Below, in pieces: positions 9,601 to 17,559 of a stretch of DNA of 64,000 bases; the first letter of the stretch is position 1, and every line of letters starts with the position of its first letter. Under the pieces are notes generated by a model. That model was not told where the DNA came from, made no database searches, and worked only from the letters and a program-made list of their open reading frames with translations. The translations under genes and the position numbers were made by a program. This DNA comes from Chloroflexota bacterium (GTDB lineage: Bacteria > Chloroflexota > Anaerolineae > Aggregatilineales > J027): NCBI GenBank assembly GCA_016234595.1, contig JACRBG010000017.1:1-64000 (forward strand), written 5' to 3'.

Positions 9601-10554
9601 CTACCACTCGAACGGGAATGGTTCGGAATCAGTCGTGTCGTTCTCAGACGGAGCAGGCGCATCGGCTACAGGCGCAGGCTTGGGGCTAGGTGGTTCAGGT
9701 TTAGATGTCTCATTAACCACTGGCGGCATCGGTTGGGTGTCAGGTTTGAAATCAGGAGCAGGTGGTCGCAATAGGGTTGGGGCTTCGGCTCGTTTAGCTG
9801 TGAGCTTGTCATGAAACCAAAAGGCTTCGAGCCAATCCACCAATTTCGCAACAATATCTGGCGTAATACGAGCAGCGGCTTCAACACGCTTGGGGGAAAA
9901 AGCATAGACCCGCGCAAAATTTTCACGCACGACAAAAATAAGGTAATCCTCTTCCCAGCGTTGTTTTGTCCACAGAAAGGCTATCCCACTGCTCCGCCGC
10001 ATCAATTCAAGCCAGCGCTGCCGCTCACCAACCTCGATTGCGCCAACTGTAAAACGCATGGATACCATACTACCCAATGTAAAGGTGACTTCGAGGACTT
10101 GGGTCTCTAAAAATAAGTCAACTGTGACCATGGCAGCGTCATCTTGGCTGGTCAAAATGGCGACCGCCTTACGTTTGACATCTGGCCCCGGTTTAGAAGG
10201 CCGAAGGCTGGCCTGTGACAGTAGAGGAGCATGGGCATAACGTTTGGCAAGCTCAGTATCCAGATCAACCTCACCTGTAAAAAACTCCATCAGTTCAAGC
10301 GGGGCTTTAGTACGGATATTGAGTTGGGTTCCACCATCTTTTAGTTCTTTGACCACACGCTGGCGATCATCATTGGTAATGCGCTGCGTCAATTCACGGG
10401 CGGCTTTAATCAACTGCTCAACCGGAATGGAATCCTCTTCAGTTACAGGAACCATCTTAGCAGTCGTCTCAGGCGGCAGTGGAATATCAGCAGGGGTATC
10501 AAACACTGCTGGACGCGGGGTTATCTGTTTTGAATTGTCGGGCTGGTCTGACAT
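9601..10554 (-). CDS. Conserved-looking protein of unknown function
   Basis: 317 residues, soluble, no signal peptide or membrane helix. Residues 1-45 and 255-317 are Pro/acidic and probably disordered. The core (about 45-250) is mixed alpha/beta with an N-terminal helical part (VEQLIKAARELTQRI) and strand-rich middle (AMVTVDLFLETQVLEVTF). I do not recognise the family. AAGAAAGG precedes the ATG, and a good promoter lies at 10599-10627. It lies 92 bp upstream of the zinc-ribbon membrane protein in the same direction and may be read with it. Confidence 0.6.
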   Translation of the reverse strand: MSDQPDNSKQITPRPAVFDTPADIPLPPETTAKMVPVTEEDSIPVEQLIKAARELTQRITNDDRQRVVKELKDGGTQLNIRTKAPLELMEFFTGEVDLDTELAKRYAHAPLLSQASLRPSKPGPDVKRKAVAILTSQDDAAMVTVDLFLETQVLEVTFTLGSMVSMRFTVGAIEVGERQRWLELMRRSSGIAFLWTKQRWEEDYLIFVVRENFARVYAFSPKRVEAAARITPDIVAKLVDWLEAFWFHDKLTAKRAEAPTLLRPPAPDFKPDTQPMPPVVNETSKPEPPSPKPAPVADAPAPSENDTTDSEPFPFEW

Positions 10555-10566
10555 GCCCGGCCTTTC

Positions 10567-10594
10567 TTGTACAAGTGAGTGTAATTGTTATGTT
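10567..10594 (+). promoter_or_regulatory. Candidate promoter for the yjdF leader
   Basis: TTGTAC, a 16-bp spacer and TATGTT on the plus strand, divergent from and overlapping the promoter of the gene to the left. It would give a leader of almost 290 nt before the yjdF-family start. Confidence 0.3.
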
Positions 10595-10598
10595 GATG

Positions 10599-10627
10599 AT
10601 TATACGACGACCACCCTAAATCGCCAA
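10599..10627 (-). promoter_or_regulatory. Sigma-70 promoter for the 9601-10554 gene
   Basis: Minus strand TTGGCG, 17-bp spacer, perfect TATAAT. The predicted start is about 38 bp before the ATG. Confidence 0.6.
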
Positions 10628-10688
10628 AACTTAGGCGGCCTTTTATTTTGGAGGTGACCAGAACCGCAGGCCTGCAATTTATTTTTCC

Positions 10689-10884
10689 AATTGCTACTGG
10701 CCCCCTAACTACTTGAGATTGATGGCAATTCGTTGTACCCTATGGATACCACAAAAACACAGTCCCGGTTATTGGTAGTCCGGGCGCAGCCAGCGCTGTC
10801 AGTATCCTTTCCTTCTCAGGAATGTCCAGTGGCCTATTTCTTTCAGGTTTTTTGACCTGAAATGTGTTATGGGCTTCCTGAGGA
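10689..10884 (+). promoter_or_regulatory. Structured leader upstream of yjdF-family gene; candidate riboswitch
   Basis: The 336-bp gene-free stretch before the YjdF gene contains several possible helices: AATTGC/GCAATT (10689-10694 with 10725-10730), CCCGG/CCGGG (10764-10768 with 10780-10784), GCGC/GCGC (10784-10787 with 10793-10796), and an 8-bp hairpin TTTCAGGT/ACCTGAAA (10841-10862). Most telling, 10813-10822 pairs over 10 bp (one G-U) with 10875-10884, which contains the Shine-Dalgarno GAGGA before ATG 10891. Genes of this family are known to sit behind the yjdF (azaaromatic-binding) riboswitch in Firmicutes. I could not check this leader against that consensus. Confidence 0.5.
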
Positions 10885-10890
10885 ACCAAG

Positions 10891-11301
10891 ATGAAACTGA
10901 CCATTTTGTTTGATTCACCCTATTGGATTGGCTTGATTGAATACGAAAACGCTGGCATGTTATATGTGTCACGTTATATATTCGGTTCAGAACCCGCCAA
11001 TGAAGAAGTGCATGAATTTGTTTTGTACCACTTAGCCGACTTGCTCAAGAGCATGACAGTAGGGGTTGCGGTTGAAACGAGTCCCATTAAACGCCTTAGC
11101 CCTAAACGGGTGCAGCGTGAAATCCGGCGAGAATTGACTCAGCCGGGTATAACGAGCAAATCGCATGAGGCCATGCGACTGCAAATTGAGCAAAACAAAC
11201 ACTTACAAAGCCGCCACAGTCGTGAGGAACGAGAAGCCGAACGGGAACATAAGCGCGCCATCGCCCGTGCCAAAGCCAAAGCACGTCATCGTGGACGCTA
11301 A
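10891..11301 (+). CDS. yjdF: YjdF family (DUF2992) protein
   Basis: 136 residues, the full family length. The N-terminus MKLTILFDSPYWIGLIEYE, the FGSEPANEEVHEFV segment, the SPKRVQREIRRE segment and the basic KAKARHRGR C-terminus are the hallmarks of DUF2992/YjdF. The last 60 residues are highly charged and helical, as in Bacillus homologues. Biochemical function is not established; in Firmicutes the gene is controlled by an azaaromatic-sensing riboswitch and is linked to toxic heteroaromatic compounds. GAGGAA lies about 6 bp before ATG, inside a predicted leader helix. The CYTH gene follows after 10 bp, so the pair is probably an operon. Confidence 0.85.
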   Translation: MKLTILFDSPYWIGLIEYENAGMLYVSRYIFGSEPANEEVHEFVLYHLADLLKSMTVGVAVETSPIKRLSPKRVQREIRRELTQPGITSKSHEAMRLQIEQNKHLQSRHSREEREAEREHKRAIARAKAKARHRGR

Positions 11302-11311
11302 AGGAGTATCT

Positions 11312-11929
11312 ATGAGCCTCGAAATTGAGTGCAAGCTATATATCCCATCCTTGGCAACCATTCAAACGCATTTGGCGCAAAGGGGGGCCACACTGACCCA
11401 TCCCCGTACCTATGAGCACAACATCCGCTATGAAGGCCCCAATGGGGATTTTGCAGCCCGCCATATCGTTTTACGGTTGCGGCGTGATCAAGATATTCGG
11501 CTGACCTATAAAGCCCCGGCCACCCAGCTTTCGGAAGGGATGATTACGCGGTTAGAATTAGAAACGACCATTGGCGATTTTGAAACGATGGACAACATCC
11601 TGCTGCATCTGGGCTATCAGCACGGCATGGTCTATGAAAAATATCGCACCACCTATGCATTACTCAATGTGCCCGAAGTCGAAGTGGTAGTAGACGAAAT
11701 GCCCTATGGCAATTTTTTAGAGGTCGAAGGAACACCTGAGGGTATTGAAACCGCCCTCGCCCAACTAGGCCTGACTGATATGCCGCGTATTATAGTGGGG
11801 TATGTAGATTTATTTGAATTGCTACGTAATCGCTATCAATTCACTTTCCGTGACCTCACTTTTCAAAATTTCAGCGGTCTGGAAATTGATCCGCAAATTT
11901 TTGTGCCACCACACAAACGTGAATCCTAA
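11312..11929 (+). CDS. CYTH domain protein (class IV adenylate cyclase / triphosphatase-like)
   Basis: 205 residues. The N-terminal signature ExExK is present as Glu4-Ile-Glu6-Cys-Lys8, and the tunnel-fold strands continue with basic residues (RLRRD, TYKAP), acidic ones (RLELETT), VYEKYRTTYAL, VVVDEMPYGNFLEVEG. These fit the CYTH superfamily (CyaB, thiamine triphosphatase), which binds triphosphate substrates with divalent metals. Start chosen at ATG 11312 with AAGGAG 5 bp upstream, right after the yjdF stop. Which triphosphate is used (ATP, thiamine triphosphate or inorganic) is not determinable. Confidence 0.85.
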   Translation: MSLEIECKLYIPSLATIQTHLAQRGATLTHPRTYEHNIRYEGPNGDFAARHIVLRLRRDQDIRLTYKAPATQLSEGMITRLELETTIGDFETMDNILLHLGYQHGMVYEKYRTTYALLNVPEVEVVVDEMPYGNFLEVEGTPEGIETALAQLGLTDMPRIIVGYVDLFELLRNRYQFTFRDLTFQNFSGLEIDPQIFVPPHKRES

Positions 11930-11957
11930 CCTATTGGCATTCTGCCCTGTTTTCAAT

Positions 11958-11986
11958 TTGCCACACTTTGATTGTAATGCTACACT
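11958..11986 (+). promoter_or_regulatory. Candidate promoter for LysM lipoprotein
   Basis: TTGCCA, 17-bp spacer, TACACT, about 75 bp before the ATG at 12063. Confidence 0.4.
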
Positions 11987-12062
11987 ACGCTTGACTGGCC
12001 CAAAAATGGACACCGTACTTATCCTGTTTAAGAGAAACTACAGGGTCGGGAGGTTTTACTAG

Positions 12063-13268
12063 ATGCGAAGGCAAGTATTGATTGGCGTTGCAAGTTTAAT
12101 CTTTGCAACGTTTATAATCGCCGGATGTCGTTACCGGTCTGCTGGTGAAGACAAACAGCCGACCCCACCCGGTGATACAAGATTAGTAGATTTAGAGACC
12201 CCGCAAACGCCAGATTTCGCGGCGACAGAAACAAGCGCGGTCTTGACCCTTCAGGCGCAAACGCCCTCCAGCACCCCAACACCATCCGAATCTCCCACGG
12301 TTTGGACGAGTAGTGGTGTGGAAACTACGGCATTGCCAACTTTTACCGCAACATCCACGTTTAGTCAGCCAGTGCAGTTCCCAAGTTCCACATCCACTGT
12401 GGCGATTGCCTTTGTGCCTTCTTCGACGCCGACCTCATCACCTTCGGCAACAGGTACACCCACCAGCACATCCACCAATCTACCATCAGCGACGCCCACT
12501 GCAACGGCAACTGCAACACTTACACCCACCCCAACTGCTACCAGCACAGTCCCAACCGAGGCTCCAATCCCGCAAATTACATCAACTTTTACACCGTTCC
12601 CAAGCCTCACTCTCACTATTGCTCCAACAATTGTGGCACAAGGGGGTGGTTCGGAATTGCAAGCAACGATCTTGCCGCAACAAATGACCGCAACCGCCAT
12701 TATTTTTAACGCGACAGCGACCGCAGCGGCAGCACTCGGCACACAATTAGCCATTACGCCCCAAGTTCCAATTGGCTCGACTCCCGGCGGTGGTATAACA
12801 GGTCAGACAACCCCATCTTCACAATACCCTGACTGCGATTATCTCATCCAACCCGGTGACAAGCTGGGGGTGATTGCCCGTACCTATAACGTAGCCATAG
12901 CAACTTTGGCCTCCTACAACAACATCACCAATTGGGACTATATCAAAGCTGGCGATACCATCAAGATTCCCGGCTGCGGTCGTAATCCCACACCCACCCC
13001 GACTGGTACACCCGGTGCTTCAGGTGGTGTGGCAGGTGGAACTGTTCTGGATAACTCACTTGGCCCGGTGCAATATGTGGTACAAGGCGGCGACAATATC
13101 TATAAGCTCTCCGTCCGGTTCTGCGTGTCCATGCGTGACATTGTGAATTCCAACCCGCGTATCACCAATATCAACGTCATTGCGACGGGTGAAACGCTGA
13201 CGATTCCAGCCCGTACCCAACCGTGCGGAACACCCACCCCCACCCTACAAGGGCAACCGACTGGCTGA
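12063..13268 (+). CDS. Lipoprotein with two LysM domains
   Basis: 401 residues. A hydrophobic N-terminus ending IIAGC gives a lipobox with Cys22. Residues about 35-250 are Thr/Pro/Ser low-complexity, a long surface spacer. Two LysM motifs follow: about 258-303 (YLIQPGDKLGVIARTYNV ... IKAGDTIKIPGC) and about 336-385 (YVVQGGDNIYKLSVRFCV ... TGETLTIP). LysM binds N-acetylglucosamine-containing glycans such as peptidoglycan, so the protein probably links the membrane to the wall or glycan layer. Paired cysteines flank each LysM (Cys near its start and end), suggesting disulfides. GGGAGG lies about 9 bp before the ATG. Confidence 0.85.
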   Translation: MRRQVLIGVASLIFATFIIAGCRYRSAGEDKQPTPPGDTRLVDLETPQTPDFAATETSAVLTLQAQTPSSTPTPSESPTVWTSSGVETTALPTFTATSTFSQPVQFPSSTSTVAIAFVPSSTPTSSPSATGTPTSTSTNLPSATPTATATATLTPTPTATSTVPTEAPIPQITSTFTPFPSLTLTIAPTIVAQGGGSELQATILPQQMTATAIIFNATATAAAALGTQLAITPQVPIGSTPGGGITGQTTPSSQYPDCDYLIQPGDKLGVIARTYNVAIATLASYNNITNWDYIKAGDTIKIPGCGRNPTPTPTGTPGASGGVAGGTVLDNSLGPVQYVVQGGDNIYKLSVRFCVSMRDIVNSNPRITNINVIATGETLTIPARTQPCGTPTPTLQGQPTG

Positions 13269-13296
13269 TTAAAACCGCAACTTCTTGAAGCATTTT

Positions 13297-13330
13297 AAAG
13301 ACCCGCACCCCTTATTGTGTGGGTCTTTTA
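13297..13330 (+). terminator. Intrinsic terminator after LysM gene
   Basis: AAAGACCCGCAC pairs with GTGTGGGTCTTT (13297-13308, 13317-13328), 12 bp with one G-U or mismatch, followed by TTTTA. Confidence 0.75.
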
Positions 13331-13353
13331 TCATTTAAAACCGAGGATGAACC

Positions 13354-13905
13354 ATGCAAAATGATGACGCACTAATCGAAGTCGAAATCGCTGCCGAAGA
13401 TATTTATAAGGGCCGACTCCTACATCTGCAACGTAAACAGGTACGTCTGCCCAATGGCGAAACGGCCCAACGTGAAATTATCCTGCATCCCGGCGCAGTA
13501 GCGATGGTTCCGCGTACCGCCGATGGACACATCTTGTTGGTGCGCCAGTTTCGTAAAGCCGCTGAACGAATTCTATTAGAAGTGCCTGCCGGAACGCTGA
13601 CCCCCGGTGAGGATGTTTGGAAAGCCGCCGAGCGTGAATTACGCGAAGAGATCGGCTATCGGCCCGATAAATTGACCAAATTGGGCGGGATATTTGTTGC
13701 CCCCGGCTATTCAACCGAGTATATCCATTTGTTTTTGGCCGAAGGGCTTATCCACGATCCCCTAAGCCTCGACCATGATGAGTTTATTGAGCCAATTATA
13801 GTCACATTCGCCGAGGCCTTAGCAAAAATTGCTAGTGGCGAAATTGAGGATGCCAAAAGCATCAGCAGCCTGCTTTTAACCCAGCAATATCTAGCCAAGT
13901 CTTAG
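13354..13905 (+). CDS. Nudix hydrolase, ADP-ribose pyrophosphatase-like
   Basis: 183 residues. The complete Nudix box G-x5-E-x7-REUxEExGU is at residues 80-102 (GTLTPGE ... RELREEIGY). The N-terminal strands VRLPNGETAQREIILHPGAVAMVP and VRQFRKAAERILLEVPAGTL are characteristic of the ADP-ribose diphosphatase (NudF/YqkG) branch, which hydrolyses ADP-ribose to AMP and ribose 5-phosphate with Mg2+. GAGGA sits 6 bp before ATG 13354. Exact substrate not proven. Confidence 0.9.
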   Translation: MQNDDALIEVEIAAEDIYKGRLLHLQRKQVRLPNGETAQREIILHPGAVAMVPRTADGHILLVRQFRKAAERILLEVPAGTLTPGEDVWKAAERELREEIGYRPDKLTKLGGIFVAPGYSTEYIHLFLAEGLIHDPLSLDHDEFIEPIIVTFAEALAKIASGEIEDAKSISSLLLTQQYLAKS

Positions 13906-14193
13906 TTGTTTGGCCCTACTTGTCACAATGATACAAACCTGATTTAGCCCCTTTGTGCAAATAGACAATATAGGTGTCCCGCATTTGGGGTTAAATTGTT
14001 TTTAAGCGATCACCTGAAGGGTCTGTTTTTACAGACGACACCCTTAAGGAACTCCATCCGCTCAAAAAATAACTTTTTTATACGCGGTTCACAGGGCCAC
14101 TAGTCAGAAGCAAAGGCTCCGAAACTGCACATGGGGATACGCATATCCGGTGGCTATAGCATGGGGGCTGGCTACCGGATATGTGTTTTTTTT
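13906..14193 (+). ncRNA. Unassigned structured RNA candidate ending in a strong terminator
   Basis: No reading frame of note. Seen: a hairpin GTCTGT-TTTT-ACAGAC (14021-14036) with possible outer AAGG/CCTT pairing to 14045; an A6-TAAC-T6 hairpin at 14064-14079, nested in CCGC/GCGG; a conserved-looking purine-rich stretch at 14095-14130; then a 13-bp terminator. GGATA/TATCC (14035-14039 region by pattern, 14135-14139 with 14144-14148) can form a short alternative to the terminator 5' arm. Either a free small RNA or a leader whose gene begins 250 bp later. I could not fit it to 6S, tmRNA, SRP, RNase P, c-di-GMP, TPP or cobalamin elements. Confidence 0.35.
14139..14193 (+). terminator. Strong intrinsic terminator
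   Basis: Arms 14139-14151 and 14174-14186 pair over 13 bp (one G-U), and a run of eight T follows. It ends whatever is transcribed across 13906-14139. Confidence 0.8.
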
Positions 14194-14298
14194 GTCACCA
14201 CATAGCTTGTGCGATATTTTTCCCTTAATCAGACCATCTACCATAAACCCTTTGGGGTAGCGCCCGTTTCTCCTCTCTAAATATGACCGTAGCGCATA

Positions 14299-14322
14299 AA
14301 TTCGTAACTGTCGTTACGAATT
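14299..14322. promoter_or_regulatory. Perfect 10-bp inverted repeat, operator candidate
   Basis: AATTCGTAAC, four bases, GTTACGAATT. Its right half overlaps the weak -35 position of a TATAAT at 14336-14341, a usual repressor geometry. GCGCATAA-type sequences flank it on both sides (14292-14299, 14331-14340). Confidence 0.45.
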
Positions 14323-14374
14323 CAACCTCGGCGCATATAATTATGAAACATACGTTCTATTTTTAGGCCCCATT

Positions 14375-14403
14375 TTGCATCTACCTCCCACCCCTACTAT
14401 ACT
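14375..14403 (+). promoter_or_regulatory. Sigma-70 promoter for membrane protein
   Basis: TTGCAT, 17-bp spacer, TATACT; start predicted about 35 bp before ATG 14445. A second TATAAT at 14336 with a poor -35 may be an upstream start. Confidence 0.55.
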
Positions 14404-14444
14404 GCACACAACTCAATGCCTCTTACCCACAGGGAGAAGTCGAG

Positions 14445-15767
14445 ATGTTGGGATCAGCAGTGTTAGATACCGCCATCGGCCTAATATTCATTTTTTTCAT
14501 TTTCGGCACTATGTGTTCGGGCGCGTTTACAATGATTTCGCGCGGGCTTGAAATGCGTGGCAAGTTGCTTCAGCAGGGTTTGTTATACCTGCTGGATGAG
14601 GATGTGCAAAAACAGATTATGGATCACCCGCTTATCAAAAGCACTCGCCTCAAACAAGGCAATATGACCGTCGAGACCAAATTTTGGCAATTTCTGCGCC
14701 GCATCCCCTTGTTAAGCAGTCTGTTTCCAACCCGCACCCTCTTGACCTATAACCCCAATCCCGATTACATCGCCCCTTCCACCTTTTCGCGGGCCCTCTT
14801 GGATGTGATTATCGCTACAGGCGAGGACATCCAAAAACAAAACCCGAATGCCCATTATTCGATTGATGACTTAGCGACCTTGTTTGCCAGTAATTTGGGT
14901 GAAACACTTCAAGAAAAAAAGGTCAAAGAGCAGGCCATCAATTATGTGCGTTATAAATTAGGCACACTGATTGACCAAAACGAAAGCTCGGTCATTGATG
15001 GGGTAGACCGCCTCATTATCGAAGTTGGCGTTAAAGACCCCAAAGTGTGCGACGAAATTCGCTTCCAAGTCCGTAATGCCTTCACCTATCGCGCTGAAGT
15101 GCTTGATCTCATTACTCTCGGCTTAACCGAGATTAAGCTACCAGAACAAACCAAAGAGTTTTTCCAACGTCAAATTGAACTCATCATTCGTCAGCAAGGG
15201 CTGAATGAAAAAATCGAGACGACCAAAGAAAAATTTGATGAGGTCGTGTTTGGAGTCGAAAACTGGTATAACCGTGCGATGGATAGCCTGACGACTATCT
15301 TTAAACGAACCAGCCAAGCGTGGATTTTTGCAATTGCGACTGTGCTGGCGGTGGTTTTTAACATCAATACCATCAACATTGCCCAATCGTTGTGGACAAA
15401 CACTACGGTACGGGATTCAGTGGTAGCTACGGCTGAAACGCGCGTTCAAGAAGAACAACAAGCCACCAATGGGGAAGAGAAAGTCAACCCTGTCACCATC
15501 TTCCGTGAAGATTTAGCCTCGCTACAAATTCCGGTGGGGTGGACAAAAACTGAATTAAAATCCCTACACTTACCCACTGGACTAGCCCAGTCAAGTGACA
15601 GTCAACGCCCCAAAACGACGCCGTTTAAAGCTGTTGTTGGCCTAAGCCTGACCGTCATTGCGGGTGTAATAGGTGCACCCTTCTGGTTTGATCTACTCAA
15701 TCGCCTGTTGAATTTTAGGGGTGGAGCAAAATCAAATAGCAAAGACGAGGAAACCACTTCTAATTAG
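14445..15767 (+). CDS. Membrane protein of the GAPFWFD-motif family, function unknown
   Basis: 440 residues. An N-terminal helix (about 4-30, LDTAIGLIFIFFIFGTMCSG) is followed by a membrane-proximal region (MRGKLLQQGLLYLL ... HPLI) and a large helical cytosolic part. A second helix lies about 290-315 (AWIFAIATVLAVVF), and a C-terminal helix ends in GAPFWFDLLNRLLNFRGG. The start LDxAIGLIF, the HPLI element and the final GxPFWFD motif recur in an uncharacterised family of bacterial inner-membrane proteins, as I recall it. AGGGAGA precedes the ATG. Its own promoters and an operator-like palindrome lie upstream. No function assigned. Confidence 0.65.
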   Translation: MLGSAVLDTAIGLIFIFFIFGTMCSGAFTMISRGLEMRGKLLQQGLLYLLDEDVQKQIMDHPLIKSTRLKQGNMTVETKFWQFLRRIPLLSSLFPTRTLLTYNPNPDYIAPSTFSRALLDVIIATGEDIQKQNPNAHYSIDDLATLFASNLGETLQEKKVKEQAINYVRYKLGTLIDQNESSVIDGVDRLIIEVGVKDPKVCDEIRFQVRNAFTYRAEVLDLITLGLTEIKLPEQTKEFFQRQIELIIRQQGLNEKIETTKEKFDEVVFGVENWYNRAMDSLTTIFKRTSQAWIFAIATVLAVVFNINTINIAQSLWTNTTVRDSVVATAETRVQEEQQATNGEEKVNPVTIFREDLASLQIPVGWTKTELKSLHLPTGLAQSSDSQRPKTTPFKAVVGLSLTVIAGVIGAPFWFDLLNRLLNFRGGAKSNSKDEETTSN

Positions 15768-15774
15768 GGGGATT

Positions 15775-15808
15775 TGAGGCGGGGTCTAGACAGTAATATC
15801 CCGCCTCA
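15775..15808. terminator. Convergent-gene hairpin
   Basis: Perfect 9-bp arms TGAGGCGGG/CCCGCCTCA between two convergent stops. No long T tract on either side, so the terminator call rests on position and stem strength. Confidence 0.5.
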
Positions 15809-15820
15809 GTTCAATCGTCT

Positions 15821-16648
15821 TTAGGGTTGGCGTGACGGAGGGTTGCGTTCATAGCCAGCGACGATTAAGTCCGTTTTAGCCACATTGGTAAGGCTATCCC
15901 CGGCAAAAGCTGTGATAGGGCCAACGATATCAAGGGCCGTATCAGGTTGCCACAGGCCATTTTCATCAAGGCCTGTTACCACCGCAGGAACGACTGCAAT
16001 CAAATTACCCGCCGCGTCAGATAATACAAAAGTGGCTGCAATTTGGACAAGCGCCTTACCACTATTATTGGTCGCAGTTCCGTGCGCCTCTAATGTATCG
16101 GGCCGCAATTCAGTGGTAACGGGAGCATCAAAATAAGGGTCATAGCCATCAAATGTTTCTTTGCTTTCAGGCACAAGAATCGTGGCAAGGCCATCATAAT
16201 CCACCGGAACAGGATAACTCCCCATTAAGGGAACCAGATGATCGGGCGGAATATTGACATAGGCACTTACAAACGAATCATCGGTGATGCGGAGATTTTT
16301 GGCATCTAGGAAGGTGACAATCGCCGAAACATTTTCTATAACCGCGCCTGTATCATTTCGTACCAAATACATTGGATACAGATAGCCATCTTTTTGAACC
16401 ACGGTGTATGAGATAAGGGTCAAATCTTGCGCGGCCCGGACAAGGCGGGTCATGGGATAACCTGAAATCTCGGCATCCCCCAACAAAACATCATCCCCGG
16501 CAGGTGATGTACCTTCAGGAGCAGGGGTTGAATCATTAGCGTTATTATCGCCCCCACCATCATCTTTTTTGTCTTTGCCGCCGCAAGCGATCAACACCAG
16601 CGACAATAAAACCAGCAGTGCGATATAGCCCAAAAGCCGTTTTAACAT
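15821..16648 (-). CDS. Lipoprotein, possibly FxLYD-like repeats
   Basis: 275 residues. ATG 16648 has GGGGAGG about 7 bp upstream. The hydrophobic N-terminus ends LVLIAC, giving lipidated Cys22, followed by a Gly/Lys/Asp/Asn-rich linker. Two similar segments follow, about 85-140 (NDTGAVIENVSAIVTFLDAK) and about 185-245 (NNSGKALVQIAATFVLSDA). They match the pattern of FxLYD-type beta domains in bacterial lipoproteins (N.sG..v..v.a...f.D..G). Function unknown; outer face of the membrane expected. Confidence 0.7.
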   Translation of the reverse strand: MLKRLLGYIALLVLLSLVLIACGGKDKKDDGGGDNNANDSTPAPEGTSPAGDDVLLGDAEISGYPMTRLVRAAQDLTLISYTVVQKDGYLYPMYLVRNDTGAVIENVSAIVTFLDAKNLRITDDSFVSAYVNIPPDHLVPLMGSYPVPVDYDGLATILVPESKETFDGYDPYFDAPVTTELRPDTLEAHGTATNNSGKALVQIAATFVLSDAAGNLIAVVPAVVTGLDENGLWQPDTALDIVGPITAFAGDSLTNVAKTDLIVAGYERNPPSRQP

Positions 16649-16747
16649 TGGATGACCTCCCCAAACCTGAAAAAGGCGCATTTTAAGTATACTGAAGGCC
16701 TAGACGGAAAAATCGTTATGGTTTGTTGGGGCATGACAACAATTCGA

Positions 16748-17290
16748 CTAGTTGGATTCAGGGGAAATAATTGGTTGTGGATCATAGCTGGGAATGCCTT
16801 CTAAGCCACGATCTGTTTCCCATGGATAAACAATGTGTGCGTCGGTAATTGCCCCGTAAAAATCTGGTTCTGTTTTTACGAACAACGAGCGATAGGGGTT
16901 GAAATGAAAAACGCAAGTATAGGCCTTCGCGCCAGCCGCCTCGCACCGACTCCGTACAGCCGTGCTGGTACGGCCACTCCCCCACACATCGTCAATCGTC
17001 AGTACACGCAGTCCCGTTAGCAAATCCGTTTCGGGGAATTGCAGAAATTTGGGCCATGCTTTAAGCCCTTCCCCCATCATTGAATCACTTCCAAAGCTGA
17101 CGGCAGCCGTGAGTACCTTGGAAATATCGAGGGCCTCAGCCAATAAACCACCGGGCACAATACCGCCCCGGGTAATCATAATCATGGCATCATAACTTCC
17201 CACACTACGCAATTGTGGGATCAAAATATCTACCAGTTTATCAACATCTTCCCATGTTAATAATTCATGGCGAATTGGACGTTGAGACAT
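16748..17290 (-). CDS. Phosphoribosyltransferase, xanthine/hypoxanthine type
   Basis: 180 residues. The PRPP-binding loop is VLTIDDVWGSGRTST with Asp100-Asp101, and the pyrophosphate loop equivalent is MITRGGIVPGGLLA. The N-terminal LLTWEDVDKLVDILIPQL is typical of the XPRT/Gpt-like branch, which salvages purine bases with PRPP. GGGGAA lies upstream of the ATG. No purine genes adjoin. The base preference is not visible. Confidence 0.8.
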   Translation of the reverse strand: MSQRPIRHELLTWEDVDKLVDILIPQLRSVGSYDAMIMITRGGIVPGGLLAEALDISKVLTAAVSFGSDSMMGEGLKAWPKFLQFPETDLLTGLRVLTIDDVWGSGRTSTAVRSRCEAAGAKAYTCVFHFNPYRSLFVKTEPDFYGAITDAHIVYPWETDRGLEGIPSYDPQPIISPESN

Positions 17291-17422
17291 AAAGTTCGTT
17301 CCCCTAAAAAACTATCCCGATACAAGCGGCCCATTATAAGTAAATTCCCATAAGCGTGCCACTCGGCATCTGTTAACTATTATCTTTTTGCATAGGTCTG
17401 TCAAGTATTCCCAAAAACACGT

Positions 17423-17428
17423 TATAAT
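17423..17428 (+). promoter_or_regulatory. Possible -10 element upstream of P5C dehydrogenase
   Basis: A perfect TATAAT stands 130 bp before the ATG at 17560; no good -35 box at 16-18 bp. The rest of the 269-bp gap shows nothing clear. Confidence 0.3.
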
Positions 17429-17559
17429 TGAAGTCCTATTGCTCAAAAACTTAACAAATTTTGGTGTAGGGGCTTGGCTGAATAAGATTCTGTAAGTTTT
17501 TTGGCGGTCATCCCTACATAATCACATCTTAATTCCAATTTTGGAGGCAAAAACTCTCG

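Noticed and set aside
9569-9814. Plus-strand frame rich in Gly/Ser overlapping the 9601-10554 gene
   Set aside because: It is the antisense shadow of a Pro-rich C-terminus, with no ribosome site or family resemblance.
12365-12754. Minus-strand Val/Gly-rich frame inside the LysM gene
   Set aside because: It is antisense to the Thr/Pro low-complexity spacer, where stops are rare by composition.
13906-14193. Known riboswitch or housekeeping RNA (c-di-GMP, cobalamin, TPP, 6S, tmRNA, SRP, RNase P)
   Set aside because: Short matches such as ACAGGGC, AGTCAG or GCAAAGG appear, but none of the full conserved cores or architectures could be laid out.
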